DNA from: Pleurostoma richardsiae | Lineage: Eukaryota > Ascomycota > Sordariomycetes > Calosphaeriales > Pleurostomataceae | Assembly (NCBI GenBank): GCA_030052745.1 | Contig: JANBVO010000003.1 | Span: 620,001 to 684,000, forward strand | Reading direction: 5' to 3' | Length of the DNA stretch: 64,000 bases | Shown: positions 12,683 to 24,616 of the stretch, one piece after another | Numbering within the stretch: position 1 is the first letter of the stretch | Layout: each line of letters starts with the position of its first letter | The notes under the pieces: model-generated | Seen by the model: the letters and a program-made list of their open reading frames with translations, nothing else | Databases searched by the model: none | What the model was told of the DNA's origin: nothing | Made by a program: the position numbers and the translations under genes

Positions 12683-13231
12683 ATGAATACACACACGAAT
12701 ACGCAGGGCAGCGCGCGGCCGTCCATGGCGAGCTCGGGAAGTGCCGTGAAGGCGAGACAGTTGGTATGTTCTTTGTTTCTTTGCATGTATTTGACGACTG
12801 TTGTATCTCCATATCTACCGGTCATTGGCAAATCAATGCCCTCTATGACAGTTGTCCGTCTGGCCTGACGGTTCATCAAATGCCGGGCTGCCCTTCGCCC
12901 TTCCTCTTTCAAGCGTGCCTGTGCCGACTAGAGAATCGCGAGAGCTGACTCCCCTGGCAGACACACCTCCATTCACAACTAGCCCAGCTCTCAGCCAACC
13001 TCGCCGACACGGAGAACCTTCTCCGGATGACCAGCGTGCAGGCCGAATCCATGAGGGGCCTGGGGAGCTGGCATGGTGGCCTGTAAGTGCTTGCTCGCAT
13101 TGCCGTCCTGTATGGTTGGCGCCAGTAGCTGACGTCTTGATAGATTTATGGCGGCGAGCAAAGTGCTGGGAGAGGAGTCCGTCAGAGAGAATGCTCCGAA
13201 TCAGTCCCAGCAAGGTGAAGGGCAGAGATGA
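12683..13231 (+). CDS. HSK3: DASH complex subunit Hsk3
   Basis: Small spliced gene. Exons are 12683-12763, 12961-13082 and 13144-13231 and encode 96 residues. Introns have donors GTATGT and GTAAGT, branch sites GCTGAC and GCTGAC, and CAG/TAG acceptors; phases agree throughout. The core (residues about 28-84) matches what I recall of fungal Hsk3 proteins: a helix with QLAQLSANLADTE, then the hallmark FMAASKVLGEE. Hsk3 is a subunit of the ten-protein DASH/Dam1 ring that couples kinetochores to microtubule plus ends. The first 27 residues are polar and Ser/Thr-rich. Intron 1 (197 nt) is long for this window, so an extra small exon inside it cannot be excluded. The gene converges with RPR2 on the other strand. 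Confidence 0.8.
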
Positions 13232-13481
13232 GAGGTCTCCGATTGTGAGACGGGGTGCCTGATGATGCGAGTCGCGCGTGAAGACGCATGGAGCAGCCAA
13301 TGCAACGACGCCATATTTGCTAGAGTCGCCTGCAAATGCAGGCTTCTATGACTCTTTGGAGGCGTACTCCAGAGTGCGAGGCTGAAAGAGCGGTGCCTTC
13401 CTTCTGGAGCGCAAAATAGTGATATCCTGTAAGGCCTAGAGTTGATGCAAACCACGGAATATCCACGAGATCGTTCGCTTC

Positions 13482-13967
13482 TCACCCATTGGGCGCCTCG
13501 GCTAATGCTTCTTGTGCCTCTCGCTCACGGATTGCTCTCCTCTTCTGCCGTGGAGCTTGGACGGGGAAGCGTTTCTCCCCACCACAGGTGTTGCATCTGA
13601 GAACAAGAATATCTGCCCAGGGCTTCTTGCCACCCTTGCTCATATTCTCGACGACCGAGGTGCAAGTCTTGCCTTCGACTAACAGAGTATCGCAATACTT
13701 GCAGATTGTGCGCTTCATCTCTGGACTGACCCTGATCAAAGTCTTCTGAGCAACGGTCCGAAGGTCAGTCGCCAGCCGCCTGGACATCCCCTGCAGCTGA
13801 GATGTCTGTGCGTGGATCTCTTGGCGGCCATCTTGGACATCCCCAGCCTGGTGAGCTTGAGCGTGTTGCTGGGGCGCAGCCAGATATGCGGCGGCTTGAT
13901 AGAGGAAGGAGACACGGGAGTATATGGGCCTGTTGGACACTCCGCCGGGAGTTTTGGATTTTGCCAT
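13482..13967 (-). CDS. RPR2: RNase P/MRP protein subunit Rpp21/Rpr2
   Basis: Single exon, 161 residues. ATG 13967 is the first in-frame ATG; the open frame above it has no ATG. The N-terminal helix contains FLYQAA, which aligns with the RLNFLYQAA start of human RPP21. The C-terminal half carries four zinc-binding cysteines in two pairs, ICKYC and RCNTC, with GKTC and KKPWAD between them: the Rpr2/Rpp21/Snm1 signature. The protein is a subunit of nuclear RNase P, which trims the 5' end of pre-tRNA, and possibly of RNase MRP. A Gln/Ala-rich linker (about residues 27-55) between helix and zinc domain is a little long, but I see no usable splice donor there. The basic tail is typical. It is transcribed away from SUB2 across a 550-bp gap. 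Confidence 0.85.
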   Translation of the reverse strand: MAKSKTPGGVSNRPIYSRVSFLYQAAAYLAAPQQHAQAHQAGDVQDGRQEIHAQTSQLQGMSRRLATDLRTVAQKTLIRVSPEMKRTICKYCDTLLVEGKTCTSVVENMSKGGKKPWADILVLRCNTCGGEKRFPVQAPRQKRRAIREREAQEALAEAPNG

Positions 13968-14517
13968 TGTGAGAACCCCCCGAGGACCGCCCTTTGTGTC
14001 TGTGGGAGTGTGCCTTGCTGCCCTGCGCCGACTTTTTATATGTAAGGTGAGCAAGGTAGGCGGTACCTCGAATTCTTTTGTTTGACATGGATGAAACCTG
14101 CTGCAGCCTTGTCGCCCTTGTACTCCACAGCTGGTCTGTGCCCCTGAGCTTCCGCCCTGAAAAGGACGGCGCTAAGGCTGCAAACGGACTAGCGCCTCGT
14201 GAGGCGATGCTTTGAGGCGGTGCCTTCTCGCAACTTCATCTGCTTTTCCTCCCTGCCACCACAGCCTCGAAATTTTCAACCTCATTCCTCCCGCCTTCAC
14301 CCATCGCCATCGCCATCTCAACCATCAAAAGCATCCCGAGAGAGTGCGCGCGAGGCTTTGCGCGCATTTCCTACCGCAGCTTTTGATCTCGACTTCTTTT
14401 TCACCCTTCCCGCTCTCCGCATTTCCCTCACGCTTCGGCCACGTACCACCCAGTTCCATCTCAGCCTTCCACCAGTTCGCGACCTCTGTTCCACCTCGAT
14501 CACAACCAACAGCCATA
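13968..14517. promoter_or_regulatory. Shared divergent promoter region RPR2-SUB2
   Basis: The 550 bp lies between two start codons on opposite strands, so both promoters and leaders must fit here. The SUB2 side is C/T-rich. A minimal upstream ORF (start and one codon, 14207-14215) lies in the presumed SUB2 leader, if transcription starts that far out. The pairing joins two RNA-processing genes. Confidence 0.5.
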
Positions 14518-16611
14518 ATGTCTGCCGAGGAGGATCTGATCGACTACTCCGACGAGGAGCTCGAGACTAACAAGGAGACCGCGCCCGCGGCCAACGGCAA
14601 GAAGACCGAGGCTGCGCCTGCCGGCGACAGCGTCGATAAGAAGGGCAGCTATGTCGGCATTCACTCAACCGGTTTCCGCGACTTCCTCTTGAAGCCCGAG
14701 CTCATCCGCGCCATCACCGACTGTGGATTCGAACATCCGTCGGAGGGTCAGTCTTGATAATTTTAATCATCCCAGCCTGCCTATCGTTACCCCTCCCTGT
14801 CCACAAGCGTCCGTCCATCTTCGCAAGCAAAAGGAGAGGAGAGCCAAACGTTATATCGTCGCGCGGATATGAGCCATCGGCACAATGAGATCGGGCTTGC
14901 CTCTCCGCTGGAGAGCAGCCCTCAACGTCTGAGCAACGTCACGCGAAAGCGGACACGTCTCAGGTGGCCAAAGAAGGATCCATCCCAGCTTTGATTGTAC
15001 TCTGGGGTGGCGTTCCAGACGGTGGAATTCGCGGGATGCTTTGAAGGACAGTCGACGTGGACGCATGCGTCGAACCACGTGGTCGTGCTGAGGCACCTTG
15101 TCCATGTCCATGAGGAGTTACGCCACAAAGCGCCTTTGGCGTTGGCTGTCGCAACCGCGGGGGCCTATGCCAGCGGCGACCCCACGCTCCGCTGGTGGCC
15201 CGGCCTTGGGCTGGAATCCTCGATACAAGCCCTGGTTTATTGTTCTGTTGTTTGCGATTACGCGGCAGTTTTACGAGCCTCCCTGCTGCGAAGATGGACG
15301 GACCTTGTCGACTCCCTTCCCGTCGTCCTCCGTTTTATCCTTGCGAGACGTGTATCTAACTCGAGTCGATCCTACAGTCCAGCAAACCTGCATTCCCCAG
15401 GCCTTGCTCGGCGGTGATATTATCTGCCAGGCCAAGTCGGGTCTCGGAAAGACTGCTGTCTTCGTCCTCACGACCCTTCAGCAAGTCGAGCCCATTGCCG
15501 GAGAGTGCTCTGTCTTGGTTATGTGCCACACGCGCGAGCTGGCTTTCCAGATTCGCAATGAGTACAACCGCTTCTCGAAGTACATGCCCGACATCAAGAC
15601 TGGCGTCTTCTACGGCGGTACCCCCATTCAGAAGGATGCCGAGATCCTCAAGAACAAGGAGACTCACCCTCACATCATCGTCGGAACCCCGGGTCGTCTT
15701 AATGCCTTGGTCCGCGATAAATATCTTCGTCTCGGCAGTGTCCGCATCTTCGTCCTTGACGAGTGCGACAAGATGCTGGACCAGATTGGTAAGGTGCTGC
15801 TCGTTTTTAGTTTAACGAATCCCGCTAACTGTGGCAGACATGCGTCGCGATGTCCAGGAGATCTTCCGGGCTACTCCCCAGCAGAAGCAGGTCATGATGT
15901 TCAGCGCCACCCTGTCGGATGAGATCAAGCCCATCTGCCGCAAGTTCATGCAGAACCCGACGGAGCACTACGTCGACGAAGACACCAAGTTGACGCTGCA
16001 CGGTCTTCAGCAGTACTACATTCCTCTTGAGGAGCGCGAGAAGAACCGCCGGCTAAACGAGCTGCTCGACGAGCTCCAGTTCAACCAGGTCATCATCTTT
16101 GTCAAGAGCACTATCCGTGCCACGGAGCTGGATAAGCTCCTGCGCGAGTGCAACTTCCCATCGATTGCAGTCCACTCCGGTGTCAGCCAGGAGGAGCGGT
16201 GAGTAGCTGCGTCATCTTCTCTATGGACATGGCTAATATCTCCAAGTATCCGTCGGTACAAGGAATTCAAGGAGTTTAACAAGCGTATCTGTGTCGCTAC
16301 CGACGTTTTCGGCCGTGGTATTGACATTGAACGTATCAACCTTGCGATCAACTACGATCTGCCGGCTGATGCTGACTCGTACCTGCACCGTGTCGGTCGT
16401 GCCGGTCGTTTCGGTACTAAGGGTCTGGCCATCTCCTTCGTCAGCAGCGAGCAGGACAAGGAGGTGCTCAAGGCCATCGAGAAGCGGTTCGAAGTTGCTC
16501 TGCCGTACGTTTCCTCCTATTCACTCCCCTTCGTGGATCCAATCATACTGACCGTAGCTCAGCGAGTTCCCTAAGGAGGGTATCGATGCCAGCACTTACA
16601 TGGCTTCTTAA
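14518..16611 (+). CDS. SUB2: DEAD-box RNA helicase Sub2 (UAP56/DDX39)
   Basis: Exons 14518-14746, 15378-15788, 15838-16198, 16247-16504 and 16563-16611; 435 residues, the usual length. Motifs in order: Q-motif region around [11 protein letters not shown], motif [10 protein letters not shown], Ia HTRELAFQI, Ib TPGRL, motif II DECD (UAP56-type rather than DEAD), motif III SAT, motif [11 protein letters not shown], motif [12 protein letters not shown]. Sub2 uses ATP to help U2 snRNP join the pre-mRNA and then works in the TREX mRNA-export complex in the nucleus. All splice phases agree. Introns 2-4 are 48-58 nt, but intron 1 is 631 nt and starts with GTCAGT (separate entry). Short acidic N-terminus DLIDYSDEE and C-terminal end ASTYMAS are typical of the family. 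Confidence 0.97.
14747..15377 (+). other. Unusually long first intron of SUB2 (631 nt)
   Basis: Bounded by GTCAGT and TACAG, with a phase-1 junction that restores the conserved HPSEVQQ...CIPQ joint of the helicase. Every other coding intron I placed here is under 275 nt and most are under 90. It contains open frames on both strands but no family motif. It may hold a regulatory element or a small RNA; neither is shown. Confidence 0.85.
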
Positions 16612-19600
16612 ATAGCGTTCTCCTGAGAACACATCCCGAGCTTGTTTTGTACCGTTTCCATCATGCTGCGTTCACTTGCGGTCAGTGAAGGAGCGGTGGC
16701 GTGGGGTGGAAACACGGAAACCATGAAAAGCTATGGGCACTGTCAAGGAATCTTGTAGGAGTATCTTCTGGGCTTGGTCGTCGTTTCTGCGTGTGTTATG
16801 TTGTCGTACACGGTCAATGAGAGTCTGGGGTGGTACTCGAGGTCTGAATTGAGGGAACGAACAGGTTGTCACGCTCACGGCAAAAAGGGTTGGCAGCATT
16901 ACGAACGGACTCCCTGAGGCCCAAAAGGTCATCGATCAGCTGGGCCGAGGCGACGATGAAGTTGGGAAGCTGAGCTTAGTCTATCGCCTCTCGGAAATGG
17001 AGTTTACACATTGCTGCCTCTGATACAATCACAACTGACTCGACCTTGACTGCCCCTGTGACTTGTCTGCGAGAAGGTTTGGGGCGTTTTGTCATCATCC
17101 ATGCTCCGTGATGTCCTTCGTCACTCCATGCTTGCCTCCGCCGATGACCAAGCAGCTAAGATGGCCGACCCGTGGGCGATCCATCCGTTGGTTGCAGTCT
17201 CGTCAAGGTTCGCACGATTACAGAGCTGAAAGACTCGCCTCGCTGCCTGGTTGTGGCGTCTCACGATGCTCATGAGGTCCCTTCAGCTGGTGGATCCCAA
17301 ATCTACTCTTTACCTAGCACATAACTGCTTACCTACCTAGCCGTCCCTTGACTCTCAGCTGTCTCTGACTCTCAGCCTCCCCGGCCACGCGGCCAACGAA
17401 GACCCCAGACAAGCGCCGGGAGGTGCGCACCATCGTGACCAACTAACAATGCGTGAGCTTTGCCGCCCTTGCCAGTCAGAATCGTCATCGTCGAGTCCCC
17501 CCTCGTCGGTCTCGGATCCTGCGGTGGCTATACTAGCGAGCCAAGACGCATCGACACCCTTTGTCAATGCCTTCGCTAGCCGGTGCCCCTTGCCTCCCCC
17601 GCGACCGCCGCCACGGCTGGGGAAATCAGGGACAAGAGACGCCGAGACTCATGATCAAGAGGAGGCAAAGATGAGCCTCCCCTTGGACGATGCCCTTCGT
17701 TGCATAGCTGGTAGTCACACGGCGAAAGCGCGACCTGGAGTCACAGGGATGAGAGATGTGCCCCCATGCAAGGCTACGGCGGATGGGATCTTGCATCATC
17801 TCCCCTCATCGCTCGGTTCCTCGGCTGACGGACAGAGCTAGGGCTTATCTTCATGCAAAAAGCAGGCAGTTCGTTCGTTTTCGACGCGCCGGCCGGCTCC
17901 CCGGCTGGATGCCCGCCGCCGCTGGTGCTGGTGCTGCTGCTGCCTGCGCTAGAGCGCATCCTGCAACCCTCACTCACATCACGCTCCATCTGGGCATCGT
18001 TCGTTCCTCTTCCCTCTGACGGCGGGCTATCCGACCGGCCAGTCAGGGCCTTGGTATTATTGATTAGTTCCTCCCGGCGCGAATTCATGCCCTGTTTATT
18101 ATTGCCTTCTTTGTTTCCATGGGACCGCTGCTGGCTTGTCTTCGCGGGCGGTACAGCAGCCGGTGGTCGCTTGGTCAGCGGGCGTTAACCGGCCTCGAGC
18201 AGCGTGAGCAGGGCGGAATCCGAACACGAAACAGCACCGCCGCCAGCAGCAGCAGTAGCAGCGGTGTGATTACGAGCTTGGAAGCGGCCGCCTTACGCTC
18301 TCCTCTTCCAGGCGGAGCGGACAGTTGGCCACCGTCGATACAGGCGGTGTAAGAGTTCCTGTTTCCTGGCAGACGAGAGCCCCCCTTTTCCTTTGCGTTT
18401 CTCGTGTCTCTTGCTGCTGTGCGTGCCAGGTAGGGCTTTACAGCCTTCCCTGATCGTCGCCCCGAGGAGGGGAATATGTGGACATGCTGCAGAGGAGAGT
18501 ACAGTACGGCAGTTGAACGAGCTTTTTGCTTGGCTGCTTGGACTCCCACGGGGCGAGACATGAGGCGTCATCTATACGGTTCTCACGGCATCCTCCAGCG
18601 TGCAATCAATCATCTCTCTACGAGACTCAACAGACGGAGATCCTCGTGTGTAACAAGCACCGGGAAGGAACTTCCCGATCTTCGACCGATATGGCCCAGC
18701 TCCCCAAGGCTGCCGCTGGACTATTGTAGCCACTTTCACGTCCACGGTACAAGGCGACATGTAACTGAGTGAGGAACGAAACCAACCCTCTCAGAGATCT
18801 CGGCGCCCGATGGTGATCGGAGCGGGAGGCGCAAAGCTGCCCCAAGATTGGTGCTTCAGATGGTGGCCCGGGGGCCCATCACCCCTGCAATTACTCATGC
18901 TTACGCCACGACGCACCACGACCGGCGCACCTATTGGGCGCTCGCGATACTGATCCATTTACTTTTTTGTCTTGGGGGCCAACCTCTTCCTGCCGGTTAG
19001 GTCTCGTGTCGTCGCAGCGAATGGCGGAGGCTGGAAGCTGAATGGTTCCGGGGCGGCCGATCTGCTGCATTGTGAGACTTCCTGCTTTGCCTTGCTGCGA
19101 CTCTCAGGCTGGACAGAGCCTGACCAGGCAGGCAGCCAGTTGGTTCCCCGGCCTGCCTGGCTCAACTTACATCGGGTTGTACTTCTCTCGCCCGACGGTT
19201 CAGGCAGCCAGAGCTATGCTATGCAGGTGGCTTATCGAGACTGCAATGCGACGCTCGCAAAAAGGAGACCATTCAAAGTCAATACAAGCTCAGGAGGTAG
19301 AGCCCAGACGGGGACCCGGGGCAGAGAGCGCCCAGTGAGTGACTCAGCCCGATATGTCTGCAATCTTGAACCGCGCGGCAATCCTTGGTGGTCAGGTCAT
19401 GACAATAAAAAAAAAATATCACCCGGCGCCCTACCAGAGCCATGGCATATGCGATTTACTTTGTTTACCCAAGACTCACGGAGACAAGCTCATATTCTTC
19501 TGAAATTTGTAGACATATTCCACTAGACGTAAGGTATACTTACCCTTCTCTCTGGCTCGATTATCCCACTCTGAGCTGTCGGAATGCGGGAATGAGCGTA

Positions 19601-19814
19601 GGCGGTATGGTAGGGTGGCAGCCATTCATTTCTATCATGGCCTGGTAGAGTAGTCGTCTACAGGCGGCGCCGCTGTCGGCAGGGCGAGCTTGCACGATAG
19701 CAGGAGACGAGCACGCAACCGCCGTCACAGCCGCGAAATTGATACCGGCTCGAGGCCCCTGTTCTTCGCCTCTAGTAATCTCGGCAAAGTCAGCGTGGCT
19801 CTTTTGCGCCCGCC
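16612..19814. other. Gene-poor stretch after SUB2
   Basis: About 3.2 kb without a gene I can support. A Ser/Pro-rich open frame (17449-17841, +, 130 codons) starts with ATG but has no recognised domain. A CAG-type imperfect repeat lies near 18240-18262. Confidence 0.45.
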
Positions 19815-21270
19815 ATGCCTTCATCTTCAAGACAGAGGAGGGCCGCTAGGGGTGTGGACGAAGGAGGGGTGTGGGCTCTGAATCCCATTCAGCCGTTCCT
19901 AACATCTCCGATCTCGCCAGCCAGCTCCACGAGACAAACGGTAGGTTGGGGAGGACCCTGCGCCCATGATGCCCACGAGGCGTGAACGCGGTGCGGTGTC
20001 GTCGAGGTTTGAGTCATCGCGATAGCGAGCTGATACGGAGGCTGGGTTGGCGCTGCAATAGGCTGCGCCAGTTGGGGTTGATTGGTTGGCAAGGGGGCTC
20101 GTCGCGGCACCACTTCACGAGCGTGTGCGAGAGGGCTGGATTGTTTCGGTCTCGAGGGCCCTCTAGCTCGATCCCTTACACTCACTGTTGCTGTCAAAAT
20201 ACAGGGTGGCCGCGTCTCCCGGCCCCCAGGAGGAGTGAAGCTGAGGATCCTCCTGTTGTTAGTGCCGTCGCTGGGGGCTGGCCGCCAACAACCTGGCTTT
20301 GATGTTGTTGTTCTGGCCGCAGCCTGCTTCTGCGAGTCTGCCTCGCTTGGACGTCGTGGCGGTACCATGTCTGGGTCTCCTGGACGCCAACATCTGTATC
20401 CAAGACGCGGTATGGCCTCAGCCCGAAGGGAAGGCCCCGCGGAGCAGGGGGCTTTACGACGTGGTCGCGGATCTCGTCCCTCATTGACGGATGATCCGTC
20501 TGCGGATGATCGGGCATAGCTACATCCCGGCCAGAACCTTCGAGAGGAGACGCCAGGGCCAGACTAACAGGACTGGCTTGTCTGTGGACGGCCATGCAGA
20601 CCGGTATTTCTCTGGCCGTCCTCTGTTCACGCACCTCGTTGGTGTCCTGCACGACGACGCTGATATCGGCTCGGCCAAGCCCGCAAGAAGCCAATCACCG
20701 CCTGGGCTCACGGCCGAGCGGGGAAGGGCCACAGCATCGTCCATTGGATCGTTCTATACAGCACCAGTGGCATCTGTAACCTCCTCGTCGTCAGAACCGA
20801 GCAGGCAGCGGGATTCCGGGTGAGCTGCTCGTCTGCGTGCAGCAGCTCGAGTTGCAAAGGGAGAATTAGATAAAAAGAGAGCCATGACGTTCTATATTCT
20901 AGACCTGTCGTTCCTGGCTCTGATACGGGAGACCCGACGTCTGCCGGAAGGCACGTGGGAAATTGGGGGCCGTTTTCCCAGATTGTCTACGACGTCTTCC
21001 AGAAATTTCTCAGATGGTTGACCGGCTGGAGAGAGGATCCAGATCATCCAGGTGACAGTCAACATCCACACAATAGCAGGGGTGCTTGTCATTGCATCGT
21101 GCAGCTTGGTGCTAGTGGAGCAATGTGAGTGGGATGCGTCCGCCTTCCTCAGTGCGGTACTCTGTAATGCCCATACTGGATCCGCAGGTGTGAACCAGTA
21201 CAAGCTGGCCCGGCACGACCAACATCAGCGACCGCAAAGGCCGTTGGTCTCTGGGTATCAGATGGGGTGA
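19815..21270 (+). CDS. Provisional multi-exon gene, Ser-rich protein with C-terminal membrane segment
   Basis: I do not recognise this gene. Working model: exons 19815-19940, 20205-20409, 20600-20819, 20903-20984, 21052-21124 and 21188-21270, 262 residues, all phases compatible. The best-supported parts are exon 1 (start MPSSSRQRRAAR, donor GTAGGT), the Ser-rich exon 3 with donor GTGAGC, and the last junction (donor GTGAGT, acceptor CGCAG). The penultimate exon would encode a hydrophobic segment (about 20 residues, containing AGVLVIASC) followed by a basic tail, suggesting a tail-anchored protein. Exon 2 and the donor of exon 4 (GTCTAC; alternatives at 20955 and 20991) are the weakest parts. 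The reverse strand also has open frames of up to 166 codons. It could instead be a decayed gene. Confidence 0.4.
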
Positions 21271-22596
21271 CCTTCGGACACGGGCGGGACGGATAGTGAT
21301 ACATTGAATTCCATGTGCCACTGAGAGGTCCAGTGGCAGGCAATGGGGCCCCATCCGCTGCCGTCGCGTCCGCTCACCCTCGGGATCTACTCCGCAATGA
21401 AGGAGCTGTTGACTCCCCGTGATGATCTATGGACCACGACACTGGATCTGGGAAATGACATGCCGCAAAGGGTGAACCCGTCCGCAGACGAGAGAAGGGG
21501 CACCGACGGCTCGGGGCCGATGCTGTTACGGGGAGTCACCAGCGGGCGTCCAGAGTGGGGAAACACGTAACTTGGGGCTTAAACAGCGTGATTGCCATCA
21601 CGGTGTACCGTGATTCGGAAGCAGAGATCACCTTTCTAGGCGGATCACAGGAAAAATACCGCTCAACGTTGAGATCCCGCTTGGCCGACCGTTCCCACTT
21701 GTGGCTTCTGAAAGCTCGGTCACGAGGCTCAATCGCGATGGTGAAGTGTTGTCTTCGGCGTCTCGTGAAGCAGAGCGCTGTGCATTCCCGGGGCGGCAAG
21801 ACTTTGAGCCCGCACGGGACGAGTGGTCGCGGCCATGCAGGGAACCACATGCCCTCCAAGAAGCAAGTATGGGATCTCAGGCCAATACCCCCATCTGCTT
21901 AGGAGGGACTGAGCAAGAGTCACATCGATGGCCGTTGACCGGCGCTGGGAGGTAGCTTGCCTGAATCCACAGTCCGGAAACCGCGACTCCGTCTAAGACA
22001 CACAGCAAGGCTGTGCCATTCAGGCGTGATAAATTTGGTTGTCCCAGGGGGGGCTTACGAAGACGACGAACCCCGGCCGGGCTGAGGCGAGTGGCAGCGA
22101 TCCGGCAGAGGTGCGTCACTCTGTTGTTTTAGCAGGGCACCTGGCACGTCCCAGATCAGGGGGCTTTGGGGGCTTAGGAGGGGCTGGATCTTGGTGTCCT
22201 TTTTTCGGACTCTTGAAGCGGCCTGGGCGACGACGGAAACGGAGTGGTGCTGGCCTCGAGGGTGGGGATACCTCGATGACGAGCAGGTGCAACGCTCCTC
22301 GACAAGCTCTCAAAGGGCTCCTCCCCGCTGAGGTCATCGCAGCAATGAATTTTGCCTGAGGACGGCCGCCCGATGGCGATTGCGGATGTGCGGAATAAAG
22401 AAACAATCCAAGCAGCCCATCGCCTATCCTCGGCTGGGGAACAACACGAAACCGAGCCAAAAGGTAACTCCTTCGGATCCGCGCGAGCCAAAGCCAAAAG
22501 CCACAGCGACGAGTACACGTGGAGGAGTCAAATTTGCCATCGGTGAAAATCTGCTGCTTGCCAGATGATGAACGGTGGCAACAGCTGGTGGGGGAT

Positions 22597-22640
22597 GTGT
22601 GAGCGTGTGAGTGAGCGTGAGCGATGAGCGTGAGCGAGCC
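22597..22640. repeat. Imperfect GAGCGTGA tandem repeat
   Basis: Four copies of GAGCGTG(A) spaced by GT, GTG or CGAT make a locally G/A/T-only top strand. Intergenic. Confidence 0.7.
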
Positions 22641-24552
22641 GGTGAATTGAGTGAGAGCGGCATGGTGGGAATGAGAACTGGCCCTCCAACCGGTACTTTC
22701 CGTTTGCTGTGGGGCTTGTACCTCTGGCCCAGAAACTTATCTGAGTTTTGTCCTCATCACCCGCCCAAGTGACTCTTCTGCCTGAGTTTGTTTACCTCTT
22801 CCTCTATCTACGCTGCCAACAAGGCCACGAGAAAGTCTAACAAGAAAGAAAGCCTTTGCAGAAAGCCTTCACAGGGGCCATATGCATCTGAGTTTGATGT
22901 GGTGGGACATCTCTAGATCTGTGAGGCGGAGACCCATCCTCAGAGCCTGCGTGCAGAAGTGGTGTGTTGCGCTGCCACTCGTGAGATGTGTTCCGACGCT
23001 TGAGTGAGAGGGCGGGCGGGTGAGCTGTGACTGTGAGTCGTGACCTGGCGAGCTTGTACCCCGACATGTCCGTGAAAGAGGGTCGGATGAGAAAACGATG
23101 AGTCGTAGTCTCCAGAGGAAGGCACGCTATGCCCAAGAAGGGAGAAGAAATGAGATAGGGCCTTGTACATGAGCTATGCCGTAACAGGTGGAAATGGGGA
23201 GCTGCGTTCGGCGCTAGACAGGGTTGGGACGACCAAGAAAAGTGGACTCGGCCTGTGGGTGGAGGGACTGGCACGCTTGTCCCAAAGGGGACTTCCTGTC
23301 CAGCCAATCGTGTCCGCGCCAATTCCCGCCAGCAAAGTGCCAGGTGTCGGCTCTCCCTCGTTCTTTCCCTTCTCAAGCCTCCCCCCTCCCCTCCCCCATC
23401 GCGTGCTCCCCAGTTCGCGCCTGCCAGCCACATACACACGTCTGCCGTCAATGAGGAACGGCGGGTGTATGAGAAATGCAAAGTGGCAGAAAGCAAAAAG
23501 TAAAACTGCTAGTGCATCATGCAGGCTCGAAGTACCTGCTACCTCCACATGTAAAGAAAACTCCGTAGAAATCAACCTGCGCCTACGTGTCCTCAGGTAC
23601 ATGGGGGAGGCACGGGCCACTAACTTGCAGCCACCACCCATCACACAGCAACTGGGGTGGGAGGAGGAGGGACAGACAGGCGAGGGCAGGAGAGCCACTC
23701 AACTCCTCCACCCAGACAGAGCGATCCCGAATCCATCTCCAATTATTCAAAACTGCCACGGCGCCCTCAGATCGTGTTTCCGGCCGCCTCCCCTCTCTTT
23801 CCCTCCCATCGAGCAAGCTGCCGCAATGTTCGAATCCACCGTTTAGAAGCGACTCTTTGCAGTCTGCTTGTCGAAACAGCAAAAAGAATTGTTTCCCTTG
23901 TCTCCATTAGCAAAACGTTTTTAATTATATCCCCTTCTTCTATACCACCGTCTCTTTTTTTCCCACCCGTACCTGTTCTTGTCTGGGGGAAGAACGCAGT
24001 TCGCCTCCCGGATTTGTCTGTCACCCCCTCCCGCCCCCTTCTCGTGAGTCGCGCGGCATTCACTTGCACCTGCGACAAAGAACGAAGAACACCAGCACCA
24101 CCGCATCCACACTCACCAGGCAACGCAAACCAGCAGCCTGCCAAAAGACCCACGTCTCTATTCGGAAAAGGAAAGAGGACAGAAGAGACGACGAAGTAAC
24201 CACCGAGTGACACTTCTGCTGCCTTTTCTGCCTTGAGCGTCCCAATCCGTCTCTCTCTCTTTTACCTGTCCAGTCCGGTGTTACTCAAACGCTACTCCTC
24301 ACCCCCCAAAAAACCCAAAACCCACCTTGAAGGCAGTTACAGCCAAGAAAACCCCCGATCCGGATCCATCCCACTGCCTGCCTACGTGCACGCACTTTCA
24401 GACTTCCTGGTCGCTCGCCACACACGCTCACACAAAGAACAACAAGAAGCGGACCTGGCAACCCAACATCCAAGGAAGCTTCCTTTCAGGCTTCCTTCTG
24501 TCATACCACAGCGATCACAGGGCCTCATCCCAAACTCGGCCAACCAGACCAG

Positions 24553-24598
24553 GTACGTGTTGCTCATTATTAGCCTTACGTTGGCACCTAATTGCCAG
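24553..24598 (+). other. Candidate 5' UTR intron of the cyclin gene
   Basis: Donor AG|GTACGT, branch-like CCTAAT and acceptor GCCAG in 46 nt, about 1 kb before the cyclin ATG and on the same strand. The motif set equals that of verified-by-phase introns in this window. No coding frame tests it. Confidence 0.45.
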
Positions 24599-24616
24599 TT
24601 GGAGCCACCTGTCCCC

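Noticed and set aside
12833-13300. Long reverse-strand frame over the HSK3 locus.
   Set aside because: It starts with TTG and is the antisense shadow of the spliced HSK3 exons.
17449-17841. 130-codon Ser/Pro-rich frame on + starting with ATG.
   Set aside because: Could be a small orphan gene, but nothing besides length supports it.
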